A stretch of DNA of 64,000 bases, taken from Seriola aureovittata (lineage: Eukaryota > Chordata > Actinopteri > Carangiformes > Carangidae). A program made the position numbers and the translations under genes. Under the pieces are notes generated by a model that was given only the letters and a program-made list of their open reading frames with translations, was not told the DNA's origin and did not search any database. The DNA is taken from NCBI RefSeq assembly GCF_021018895.1, contig NC_079377.1:434001-498000 (forward strand), given 5' to 3'. Of this stretch, positions 1 through 9,245 are shown one piece after another; position 1 is the stretch's first letter; each line of letters starts with the position of its first letter.

Positions 1-185
1 TGTTTAACTGAACCTGCCGGTGGCATAAGAGCAAAAGTCAGGGGATTGCCACAGCCATTATGAACCACCAAATCAATAGATCCTCAAGATATTCCAGTTT
101 GAACCAATCGATGGACTGATCTACTGACATTGCCCTGCATTAAGCTATGCCTCTAGTAGCTAACGGTGTGCATAGACAGACAGAC

Positions 186-186
<1 letters not shown>

Positions 187-267
<81 letters not shown>
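187..267. repeat. (GATA)n microsatellite
   Basis: About twenty uninterrupted GATA units, preceded by a few GACA units. On the minus strand this is a (TATC)n tract directly abutting the broken 3' end of the LINE fragment that starts at 268. A related LINE copy at 17.3-18.4 kb also ends in (TATC)n, so this looks like the LINE's own 3' tail rather than an unrelated microsatellite. Confidence 0.97.
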
Positions 268-1195
268 TTTATCCTTGAGACACAGTTACTCAGCCTGACG
301 TACTGTGGTCATCTTGTCAGGTAATCCACAATCCAGGATGTGAAGAAGGGATCCACCCCCATCCCTTCCAGCTTATCTTTAAGAATGGGGGGTTGGAGGT
401 GTTAAATGCACTTGAGAAATAAGAGAACGTAATCCTTATTTAAACCACATCTCTCATCCAAGTAAGAATGGGCCTAATCCTAACCCTAACCCTAACCCTT
501 GTAATGGCTCCAGGGTGAGGGCCACTGATCTGTAGTCATTTATCTCAGCTGGTCGTCCTGTACTGGAACAAGACATGATGTTTTCCACAGGACCGGGACC
601 CTCCCTGTTTGTAGACCTAAGTTGAAGATCCTCTGGAGAGGCTCAGCCAGCTGGGCTGCACAGTCCTTTAACAGCCTCAGACACACATCATCTGGGCCTG
701 TTGCTTTTCCAGGATGTAGCTTCTTGGGCTTGGTCCTCACCTCCTTGACTGTAAAAAAACAGGAAACCTGACCCCAGTGTGGAGGGAGTTGCATCTGTGT
801 CAGGTTGTGAAGGAGATAACGTAGGAGATGCTACAGCTGAAGGCGTGGGAGAGAGAACAGGTGAGGCTGTGTCAAACCTGTTGTAGAACAGGTTGAACTC
901 ATTGGTCACATCTGTACAGCTGTTCTTCTCTTTATAGCCAGTGATGGTCCTCATCCCCTTCCACACTCTGGTGTTGTTGTGCTGCAGCTTCCTGTCTACT
1001 TTCTTTTTGTAGTCCTCCTTCGCCTTCTTTAATCTCCTATTCAGCTCATGTTGCACACGTCTCCTTTTTCTGATTGAGGAAGGTCTTGATGTTACTGGTG
1101 ATCCAGGGTTTGTTGTTTGGAAAGCAGGGTACAGTCCATGCTGCTATTACAGTGTCCATACAGAAATTACTGTAGTCTGTGGTAAATTCAACCAT
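268..1195 (-). mobile_element. CR1/L2-group LINE fragment (linker and reverse transcriptase N-terminal half)
   Basis: Read on the minus strand, broken frames give a pre-RT linker (an NKPWITS-like motif near 1100, a charged ELNRRLKKAKEDYKKK stretch near 1040, and NEFNLFYNRF near 890). Then comes the start of a non-LTR reverse transcriptase (KLHPGKATGPDDV near 700 and VLWKTSCLVPV near 560). A later part, WIVDYLTRRPQ-like, lies near 310. It matches the copy at 17.3-18.4 kb closely at the nucleotide level near 270-370. The catalytic C-terminal half is missing and frameshifts make it a dead copy. Assignment to the jockey/CR1/L2 group rests on motif style; the exact family is not certain. Confidence 0.85.
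473..500. repeat. Telomere-like (CCCTAA)n tract
   Basis: About four CCTAA/CCCTAA units in a row, equivalent to TTAGGG on the other strand. They sit inside the LINE RT region, where the related copy at 17.3 kb has ordinary coding sequence. Confidence 0.9.
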
Positions 1196-1218
1196 TGTAT
1201 TGTTACGTGCTTCTGTGT

Positions 1219-1310
1219 GTAGTGTGTGAGTGTGTATTGGTATGCCCTGCTCTGCCCTCCCCTCTCCTCCAGCAGGTGATTTGGCACAGCTGTCCCTGTT
1301 CCCCAATCAG
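1219..1310 (+). repeat. Left LTR segment
   Basis: Conserved block of the left terminal repeat, aligned by eye with 5095-5184. The two copies differ by scattered substitutions and small indels, so insertion is not recent. Full LTR ends were not resolved. Confidence 0.75.
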
Positions 1311-1382
1311 GAGCTGGAGCTTCAAATGCCGTAGGAAGAGGCTTGGCCAGGGCCACTGTGGGCCATTTGTACCAAGAGATAG

Positions 1383-2442
1383 GTGGCGTTTGTGTTAAAC
1401 GAATTTGTGGTTAATCCCACGCTAGGTCAGTTTGACAGATGCAGCAAAGCCAACTTGTGTGAGATTGCTGAACATTATGATGTCCCTGTTTCTAGCGCTC
1501 TTACTAAAAAGGAGTTGAGAGCAGTTCTGTTAGAGAGCTTAGTAAACAAAGACATTTTGAGTTTACCAGTTTCTCCTTGTGGCATGGCTGGGAGTGTGAC
1601 AGCAGTGTCCTCAGCTGAGGAGCTGGCTGTTTCTCCAGTGAAGGAGGCGGCTGGGGAGCAACCTGCTATTCATACTCCTGGTGTAGCAAATGGTAGGGCA
1701 GACTAGAAGCCGGTCACATTTCCACAGTTTGTCCCATTCTCTGCGGAGTCATCTCCTGGCTCCAAATTAGATGCCCGGTTGAAGGTGCGTTTGGTTCACC
1801 TTCAGATGGAGAGGGAAGAGATGGAGCATGAGTTCCAACTCCAGATGGAGCTGGAGTTCAAGAGACTGGAGAGCGAGGCAGAGAGTCATTCGGTTGCACC
1901 AGTTAGAGCTGCAGTCAAATTCAGTTACTTCTTCTAGTGCGCGGTTGCCATCTGTTTCCACCACAGCGTTTGATGTGATCAAGAGTATTTCCCTGGTGCC
2001 TGTTTTCCATGAGGCTCAGATTGAGTTCTATTTTGGGGCGTTTGAACGGATTGCTTCTGCGTTACAGTGGCCAAAAGATGTGTGGGCCATACTGTTGCAA
2101 TGTAAGCTTTCCGGTAAAGCTCAGGAGGCGTGTGCTTCTCTCTCTGTGGAGGATAGCCGGGTCTATGATAAAGTTAAGGATGCTATTTTGAAAGCATATG
2201 AGCTGGTGCTGGAGGCATAGCGACAGCGGTTGAGCCTTAAGAAAACAGCCAATCAGACTTATGCTGATTTTGCTAGGGAGAAGGGAATGTCGTCTAACGG
2301 ATGGTGTTTAGCCTGTAAAGCTAAGGACTCTGTGCGAGAGCTGGTGTTGCTGGAGGAATTTAAAAACTGCGAGTGCACTGTTGTTTATTTAAATGAGCAG
2401 AAAGTTTCTATTCTACATCAGGCCGCCGTCCTAGCTGATTAG
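1383..2442 (+). pseudogene. Gag pseudogene, SCAN-like capsid type
   Basis: Broken frames carry an N-terminal motif (LNEFVVNPT), a glutamate-rich coiled-coil-like stretch near 1800-1900, and then a SCAN/capsid-like block with SLVPVFHEAQIEFYFGAFERI near 1990-2050. Further pieces are ILLQCKLSGKAQEACASLS near 2090-2150 and VYLNEQKVSILHQAAVLAD near 2385-2440. Known biology: the vertebrate SCAN domain derives from the gag capsid of Gmr1-like elements. Several in-frame stops (for example at 2218-2220) interrupt it. Confidence 0.8.
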
Positions 2443-2522
2443 TTTGACCTCATGCACAAAACCACATTTGTTAAGCGTGATTCTTCCTCCCCCCGTGAGC
2501 TGTACCTGAAGACAGGTGATAC

Positions 2523-3121
2523 TAGGGTTGCAAAATTCCGGGAATTTTCAAAAATGGAAACTTTCCATGGGCATTTATGGGCATTTATGGGAAATTATGG
2601 GAATAAACGGGAATAAACTGGGAATTTTCAAAATTGAACGTTGGCTCTTCATAGGGAACTTAAATATAGTTGAGGAAAGTATATTTTAGCATAATCTTGA
2701 CTAAAACAAACAGATGTCATTCAAATACACTTGAAGATCCATGCCATTCCTCAATCACATGCACAGAGCACACTGCTTACTGCATGGCTAACGAGAACAC
2801 ACCTCCTACTGGCACTGTGCACGCCTCCATCACATGTACAGAAGATTTCTAGAAGACTGGACCACACTTTTGAGCCTGAAGCACAAAGACTATTGAAGGC
2901 ACACATTTGAGCCTGTGGAATAAACATATATATTATATGTATATATATATATATATAATATATTCCCAGTTAGTTCCCCTAAATTCCCTTTAATTCCCAA
3001 TAATTCCCATTATTCCCATGGACAGTTTCCAATATGGTATATTTCCAAAATTCCCAAGCTTAACTTCCCATGGAAACTTTCCAGAAATTTAGCGGTAATT
3101 TTCCGCCCCTTTGCAACCCTA
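2523..3121. mobile_element. Non-autonomous hAT transposon (599-bp MITE)
   Basis: Begins TAGGGTTGCAAA and ends with the reverse complement, TTTGCAACCCTA. It is flanked by perfect 8-bp direct repeats GGTGATAC at 2515-2522 and 3122-3129. An 8-bp target duplication with this terminal style is diagnostic of hAT. The interior has degenerate subrepeats of the type GGGCATTTATGG and no transposase. It splits the gag of the LTR element, so it inserted later. Confidence 0.95.
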
Positions 3122-3290
3122 GGTGATACACAGCCTATCTGTAGCCAGGATGCTAAGGATGAGTGGCAATGTTTTTTTCTGCCAGAGGTCAGATCATTTG
3201 ATCACTGACTGTTCAGCATGGAAGCACAAGGTGTCTGCTCCGAAAAAGCGAAAGGGCGTGGGGTTGATAAAGACAGTGTCCCCTGGTGAC
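3122..3290 (+). pseudogene. Gag zinc-knuckle remnant
   Basis: Resumes gag immediately after the hAT insertion. CQRSDHLITDC is a degenerate CCHC knuckle: its spacing is close to C-x2-C-x4-H-x4-C but the first Cys pair is altered. This is the nucleocapsid part. The following VGLIKTVSPGDP stretch recurs in the second copy at 51.67 kb (VGLIRTVSP), tying the two elements together. Confidence 0.7.
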
Positions 3291-3429
3291 CCGTCCTCTG
3301 TCCCTAAACCCCCTGATGAATGTTTTAAACCGTTTATCTTTAGTGCGTTTGTGTCACTCACATACAAAGTTGAGGACCAGCGTCCTGTCAAGATTTTTTG
3401 CGCAACATTGGTGGCTCGCACTCCATCAT

Positions 3430-3660
3430 CTTTTGGTGGCCGTCTGCCTGAATTTTCCCATTGATGGTGTGGATTTCATTATGGGGAATGACATCTCGGG
3501 CAGGAAAGTTTACCCTGCTCCTGAGGTAGTTAGTGTCCTCATTGCTGAAGTTGAGTGTGATGACCTGGCAGAGCGTCTTCCTGAAGTGTTTGTGGTTAAC
3601 ATGCTCACTAGCGCTCAGAGCCGGAAGCAAATGCAGGACATTGATTTATCTGACTGACTG
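3430..3660 (+). pseudogene. Aspartic protease C-terminal remnant
   Basis: FPIDGVDFIMGNDISGRKVYPAPEV is visible near 3455-3530, the C-terminal flap-to-helix region typical of retropepsin-like proteases in this element family. The DTG active site is not recognisable here but is seen in the second copy at 51.79 kb. Confidence 0.6.
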
Positions 3661-3879
3661 TTTGCTTCTGTTTTGTCTGAGAACAGGACGCCCTCTGTTG
3701 GTGGAAAGGTGAATGACACCCTTCAGAGTGGAACAAAGGCTGCAGCTGCTTCCACTATTGCCTCCAAGGTGTCACTGCCGCTGACTCGAGAAGCTTTCAT
3801 CCGTGCACAGAAAAGTGATTCATCCCTTTGAAAATCTTTTTCGTTAACTGTTGAGAACCCTGCTGGGGGTGGTAGACAT

Positions 3880-4860
3880 CATGTGTTTTTTGTTGAAGGT
3901 GATTTACTGATGCGCAGGTGGGTGCCACTGTTGGGTGTAGCAGGGGAGGACTGGGATTCGGTTTACCAAATCATAGTTCCTAGTGAGTGTCGGCAACATG
4001 TGCTTGAGTTGGCACATGAGCATCCATGGTCTGGTCATTTGGGGGTCACTAAAACATACAACCACATCCGCAGGCATTTCTTCTGGCCTGGGTTGAAAGC
4101 TGATGTAGTGCGCCATTTGTAAAATCTGCCACACCTGTCAGATGGTGGGAAAACCTAACCAGCTTGTGCCTCCAGCCCCTCTGCGTCCCATCCCAGCCGT
4201 CGGTGAGCCATTTAAACATAGCAGACTGTGTAGCTCATTGCCACGGACAAAGGTCAGTGACCAGTTTCTGTTAACTGTCATGTGTGTTGCGACTTGGTTC
4301 CCTGATATAATTCCCCTGCGTAAAATATCACAGCCTCTGCCATTATTAAAGCTTTGACAAAGTTCTTTCCTACTTTTGGGCTTCCAAAAACAGTACAGAC
4401 AGATCAGACTAATTTCCTCTCAAGAGCCCAATGCAAACTTTGGGTGTTCATCATGTGGTGTCCAGTGCTTACCACCTAGAGTCGCAGGGTGCGCTTGAAC
4501 ACTGGCATCAGACTTTGAGGTCAATTTTAAGTAAGTACTGTTATGACACAGGGAAAGACTGGGATGAGGGTGTGCCTTTTGTTCTTTTTGCCATCAGAGA
4601 TGCGAAGCAGGCGTCTCTGCTTCAGTCCAGCTGACTTGGTGTTTGGTCATGAGGTGCGTGGGCCCCTGAAGGTGCTTAAAGAACAGGCCACAGTGACTCC
4701 CCCTTGAAAATGAGTGTGCTGGAATTTGTTTCCTGGTGTAAAGAGCAGTTACAGCATGTCACTGTGCTAGCAAAAGGTTAGTATGAAAAGGCGTTGTGAC
4801 CGTAAGACGGTTGAGAGACAGTTCATGCCTGGTGATAATGCTGGTCCTGCCGTCACCTGG
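3880..4860 (+). pseudogene. Integrase pseudogene
   Basis: Starts with the zinc-binding HHCC region: HEHPWSGHLGVTKTYNHIRRHFFWPG near 4015-4095, then CHTCQMVGKPNQ near 4130. The catalytic core follows in pieces: FLLTVMCVATWFPD near 4265, a VQTDQ motif near 4395, and HVVSSAYHLESQGALEHW near 4450-4505. Stops at 4120-4122 and 4632-4634 and frameshifts break it. The C-terminal part (GDNAGPAVTWLFSYP by frame, originally an LVLLP-type segment) runs straight into RNase H sequence through an internal deletion. Confidence 0.8.
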
Positions 4861-4879
4861 TTGTTTTCCTATCCCAGAT

Positions 4880-4996
4880 GTACAACCTCAACCAGTGGCT
4901 GATGCGCTGGGCTTTGCTGGCACAGGGGTACAACCTGGAGATAGGCACAAGAGGGGAGCAGACAACATAGTGGCAGATGCTCTGTCGCGTGGGTGA
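4880..4996 (+). pseudogene. RNase H C-terminal tip, downstream of integrase
   Basis: Two frames joined by a frameshift give a WLMRWALLAQGYNLEI segment and then RHKRGADNIVADALSRG followed by a stop. This is the characteristic end of the gypsy RNase H. Its position after integrase and just before the right LTR supports a protease-integrase-RT-RNase H order with RT deleted. Confidence 0.8.
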
Positions 4997-5094
4997 TGTG
5001 TTACATGTTCACGTTTCAAACATGTTGGTCTTGATTGTTAGTGTTGTGGTGGTGGTCCTCTATGTCAACCAGTGGGTTGGTTTTATGGCTGTGA

Positions 5095-5184
5095 GTAGTG
5101 CGTGAGTGTGTATTGTATGCGCTGCTCTGCCCTCCGCTCTCCTCCAGCAGGTGATTTGACATGGCGATCCCTGTTCACCAATCA
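5095..5184 (+). repeat. Right LTR segment
   Basis: Partner of 1219-1310. It lies about 100 bp after the RNase H stop codon. Homology fades on both sides, so the LTR ends could not be fixed. Confidence 0.75.
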
Positions 5185-5319
5185 GAATGTCTGTACGTTT
5201 ATAGCATCAGGTGAGGGAGAGCAGAGCCGGTGAACCCTTGACAGCATCAGCAGTTCAAAATTTATGCAATATGTTACGTTAACGCCATTAAAAAAAAAAA
5301 AAAAAAAAGCACACATGCA

Positions 5320-5460
5320 CAGCCATCATCACAACAGTTTGAAAAAGTTTGATAAACGGTCAAAAATTTGGCTTCACATTAGAAATGAGGACAAAGCAAA
5401 GTGCAGAGTCTGTTGGAAGATAATTAGCTCCACAAGTTCATTTGACATGTGAGCATATAT
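5320..5460 (+). pseudogene. hAT transposase BED zinc-finger remnant
   Basis: The frame KRSKIWLHIRNEDKAKCRVCWKII near 5355-5430 has the aromatic-x-C-x2-C pattern of a BED finger, the DNA-binding start of hAT/ZBED transposases. The His pair and the rest of the transposase are absent, and the frame stops at 5450. A poly-A run of about 20 bp lies just upstream (5288-5308). Confidence 0.55.
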
Positions 5461-5799
5461 GTAAAGCAGCACAGCGTCGAATTAAATACTGTGCAGTGTA
5501 TGATGCCTTGCTTCTGCTGCTCCACTGTAACATAAAGCTCAGCTACTGAGCATCAAGGCTCCGTTCATATGTGGTTCAACAAGAGAAGTTTGACATTCAC
5601 TCTCATGTTTCTCTTGCTGCTTGCTTTCTCTTCTGATTACAGTTAAACTGTGTGATTCTTGGCCACCATTGTTTTGTTTGAGTATTATTTTCTTCTTGAA
5701 ATGCCACGAGTCAAGAGTATTATTCCTTTTTTACATTTGCTTATTCTGACTGTTAAATTACCTCTGGACAAGAGGTTTATGTGTTGACAGTGTGGACAG

Positions 5800-6480
5800 T
5801 ATGTGACGTCCTTGATTAGTGAGGAGGTTTTTACGAGCAGCTGAATTATCCGCAGAGGTGTCCTCCTCTCAATAACAAACAGACCAGGGGATTAAAACCA
5901 GCAGCACCCATCCAGCAGTTTTACTTTAAAAATTAGTCATTTGTGGCACCCTGGCAGCTCAGCTACTCACGTCATCTAGTAATAGCTGGAAACTGAGACT
6001 GCTTACCTTTTGATTCTTTAATAAATTATGAACCAGACGTTAAGGAGGTTTTTACCAGCAGCCGAATAATTCACAGTGATCACCCCCTCTCCATAACAAA
6101 CAGACCAGGGGATTAAAACAAATAAAGCTGTTTCACATTTAAAAAAATCTGTGACTTGCTGATGTGCTTTGGCAGGAAGGGAGTGGCTGGAAACTGAGAC
6201 TGCTTACCTTTGTTTCTTTAATAAATCATGAACCAGACGTTCAACAGGCAGCTGAATTATCCGCAAAGGGCCATTCGCTCCATGAACAGACCAGGGGATT
6301 AAAACCGGTAAAGGAATAAATCAGTTTAACTTAAAAAAAATCAGTATTTCACCAATGCTCTTCAGTGGACACAGGACAGGACGTCTCCAGTGGCTGGGAG
6401 CTGAGCTGTCTAACATTTACTCAGCCTGTTTCTCTGATAACTTCAGATCCAGACTTCCGATGACTAAAAGTGTATGTAGC
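5800..6480. repeat. Imperfect tandem array of about 200-bp units
   Basis: Three units share the core CAGACCAGGGGATTAAAAC, ending near 5898, 6119 and 6305, so spaced 221 and 186 bp. Each also shares a GGAAACTGAGACTGCTTACC-type block and TTTAATAAAT.ATGAACCAGACGTT. The array follows the BED remnant and may be the non-coding interior of the same hAT-like element. No coding potential. Confidence 0.8.
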
Positions 6481-6714
6481 ATAAAACTAGATAAGTCAGT
6501 TTTGAGCTCCTAGCAGGGAACTACAATGCTGACCCAGCTCATTGGGGGTATGATGTCAGGCATTCCACCAAATGACACAGAGCGTTACCGTATTAAAATT
6601 ACGTATTTCTCTAGGTTTGTGAATTACTGGAAACTTTTGTGAAAATGTATGTACACAACTAAAAAATATAGAATATAGGTCTAGTTATTTTGTATGTGGA
6701 AAAGTAAAAGATTA

Positions 6715-7000
6715 TAACTTTAATGATGGTTGTGGAGAGTGCTGCCTAAAACGTCAGTCCAAAATCTCCCATAGGTGTTCAATTAGGTTGAGATCTGGTG
6801 ACTGAAGGTCATAGAATATGATTCACATCATTTTCATCCTCATCAAACCATCAGTGACTGCTCATGCTTATGGGTGGGGCACAGTCATACATAATAATAA
6901 TACACACCTTGCTACAGAAAACTCTGCTGCAAAGGAGGTTAAGTGCTATTCTAAAATGGAGGGAAAACACCCACAATCCATGAATGTATCTGACATTGTT
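6715..7000 (-). pseudogene. Tc1-like transposase remnant
   Basis: On the minus strand near 6735-6800 the sequence reads SPDLNLIEHLWEILD and then a stop. That is the Tc1-family motif containing the third catalytic acidic residue. No upstream D motifs remain in frame. It is a short, dead fragment. Confidence 0.7.
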
Positions 7001-7257
7001 ATGATTGATTTATGATAGACATTCATCTACACAGCCAAGTGTATTCTGTTCTATTTCATTGTACTCCTTTAAGTCTTTAAGTTTTGTTTTTTCCATGAAT
7101 ATGAGAGAGTAGTCAGGTTGTCTCTAGTCCTGCTGATCCTCAGAATGAGTCTGAGATCACATATCACATCCAGTAAGCTACCAGTCAATCCTGACTCACT
7201 GTATTGCTGTGTTGAAATTCAAACCCAATGAATCAGCCACCAGTACAAACATTCCAC

Positions 7258-7366
<109 letters not shown>

Positions 7367-8149
7367 CTGGTCAAGTCTTTTCAACACTAGGCATTGACTT
7401 TTGGGAGATTGAGTCACTATGGGGGATTCTGCAGGATGCTAAATCCACCTTAATAACCTTAACCTACAGTATATGATCAATGTGGTCTGTGTTCTTCATT
7501 GATACATTAAGGAAGTTGGACTTACTACTGTACCAGATGCTGCCTACGTCAGCATCCGCATTCAGAGGGGGCTAGCAGATGGTTTCCCCAGCCTCACTGT
7601 CTGGACTCTTCTAAAGGATGCTTCAGAGAGGGAGGAGACCCCAGAGCCCTTCAGCGCAAGGGGACATGGGTAGTTTGTTGTGTGTATCCACACATCCACT
7701 GTGGATAGAGAAAACACCTGGATACAAAAGGTAATGTAAGACTATTAAATCCTATCAGTTAAAGCCTTGTATTTTCTGAGAAAGAAGACTCTGCTCATCG
7801 CAGTGATATAAAGTACTTGTCTGTGGTGTCAAAAGTAGCTCCAAAGTAATCTACCAATTACAATATATGTCAGTTAAAACGACAAACTGAAATTAATTGA
7901 TGAATGTTTCCTGAATAAAACTGGACTGAAACATATTTCCAGTAAAAACGGTTGAAATGTGTATAAATCATTGTCTGTATTTAGTGTTGGAGCAGTGTGT
8001 AGCTGGACTTTGACAGAAATTTCACTAAAGTGGCTCATAAACACTGCAGATATCAGAGGAGTCTCTAATAAGGTAATTTGATCCACCTGTGTAGCCCCTT
8101 TCCTGAACTCAGAGGTTGCCCTGGTGATTTTAACTGCTTAGACGTTTAG

Positions 8150-8705
8150 ATTCTGTGAGAGAGGAGACTTTGCTGATCGCTGTCATATATGCAGTCAACA
8201 TTCAAGGGAAGGACATTGAGGTGGTGCACACTTATAAATACCTAGGTGTGCACCTGGACAGTGAACTGGAATGGTCCCTGAACAGAGATGCCATCTACCG
8301 GAAGGGGCAGAGCCAGCTCTTTTTCCTCAGGAAGCTCAGGTCCTTTGACGTCTGCAGTGAAATGCTGCACATGTTTTATCAGTCAGTGGTGGCCAGTGTA
8401 TTCTTTTATGCTGCAGTCTGCTGGGGATGCAGCATGTCAGAAACAAACACAAAGAGACTGGACAAGCTGGTCAAAAAGGTTGGGTCTGTGCTTGGCAGGA
8501 GTCTGGACTCACACATGCAATGTAAGATGGAGGCCATCTTGGACAATACCAACCATCCTCTCCACAACATTCTGGCAGGAGAGAGAAGCAGCTACAGCTG
8601 CAGCAAATGTCGGTAGGATCCTTCAGTAGGACCCACTACGCTGCAGAACAGAGCGGTTGAGGAGATCCCTTGTTCCCACCTCAGCCAAAGGAAGTGGAGT
8701 AATCT
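8150..8705 (+). mobile_element. LINE fragment, RT C-terminal third
   Basis: An open frame (to the stop at 8614-8616) includes TYKYLGVHLDSELEW, GQSQLFFLRKLRSF, FYQSVVASVFFYA and NTNHPLHNILAGERSSY. It is nearly identical in stretches to 17,900-18,350, so it is the same LINE family. It is 5' truncated, has a deletion relative to the 18-kb copy after LDSH, and lacks a recognisable (TATC)n tail. Confidence 0.88.
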
Positions 8706-8864
8706 AATTATATTGAGTATTTACCTACTGAATGAGACCTGGTCACAGCTGAGACACACCTTTCAACCTCAGTAGGAATTGAGCACTTAGGATCACCATG
8801 GCAACCTCTGAGTGCAAATGGACAGACAGAGGTGATTCAGATTAGCTAATTAGACGAATTCTGT

Positions 8865-9245
8865 GACGTCTGTGGTGTTTATCAAACATTTGACTGACAA
8901 TTTTTCAGTTTTTATGCCTCCTCGCTGGCGACAGTCAGAGAAGGAGACATATTGGTTTCAGGACGTCCGTCCATTTATAAGGACCAGCGTCCCATTCTGG
9001 TGGACACAATATCTCAGTAATGCCTTGTCCAATTGTTCACTTAGACTGAAGGATGAACTGATTAGATTTTGCTGATCAAAGTTCAAAGGTCAAGGTCACA
9101 GTGACCTCACAAATCATGATTTTGGCCTTGTGAACACAATATCTCCAGTTCTCCTCAAGGGGAATTCCTTCAAATTTTGCACAAATGTGCACTTGCACTC
9201 CCTGATCAAGGTCACGGTGACCTCAGAATACACTGGCTAGCCATT
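8865..9245. repeat. Fish dispersed repeat with two ERE palindromes
   Basis: Non-coding block with repeated internal phrases (AAGGTCACxGTGACCTCA, ACACAATATCT). AGGTCACAGTGACCT at 9093-9107 and AGGTCACGGTGACCT at 9209-9223 are perfect inverted AGGTCA half-sites with 3-bp spacers, the consensus oestrogen response element. It resembles a widespread teleost repeat; this family call is from memory. Confidence 0.7.

Larger units (their letters stand above)
1198..5245 (+). mobile_element. Degenerate Gmr1-like Ty3/gypsy LTR retrotransposon
   Basis: A roughly 4-kb decayed element with diverged terminal repeats. The stretch 1219-1310 matches 5095-5184, sharing GCTCTGCCCTCC and CTCCTCCAGCAGGTGATTT. Between them, all on the plus strand, lie a SCAN-like gag, a zinc knuckle, the end of a retropepsin-like protease, an integrase, and then the C-terminal tip of an RNase H. 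Reverse transcriptase is deleted. The order protease-integrase-RNase H is the Ty1/copia-like order known for Gmr1-like gypsy elements, not the standard gypsy order. A hAT MITE is nested in gag. Many stops and frameshifts make it inactive. Exact outer boundaries and a target duplication were not resolved. Confidence 0.85.
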
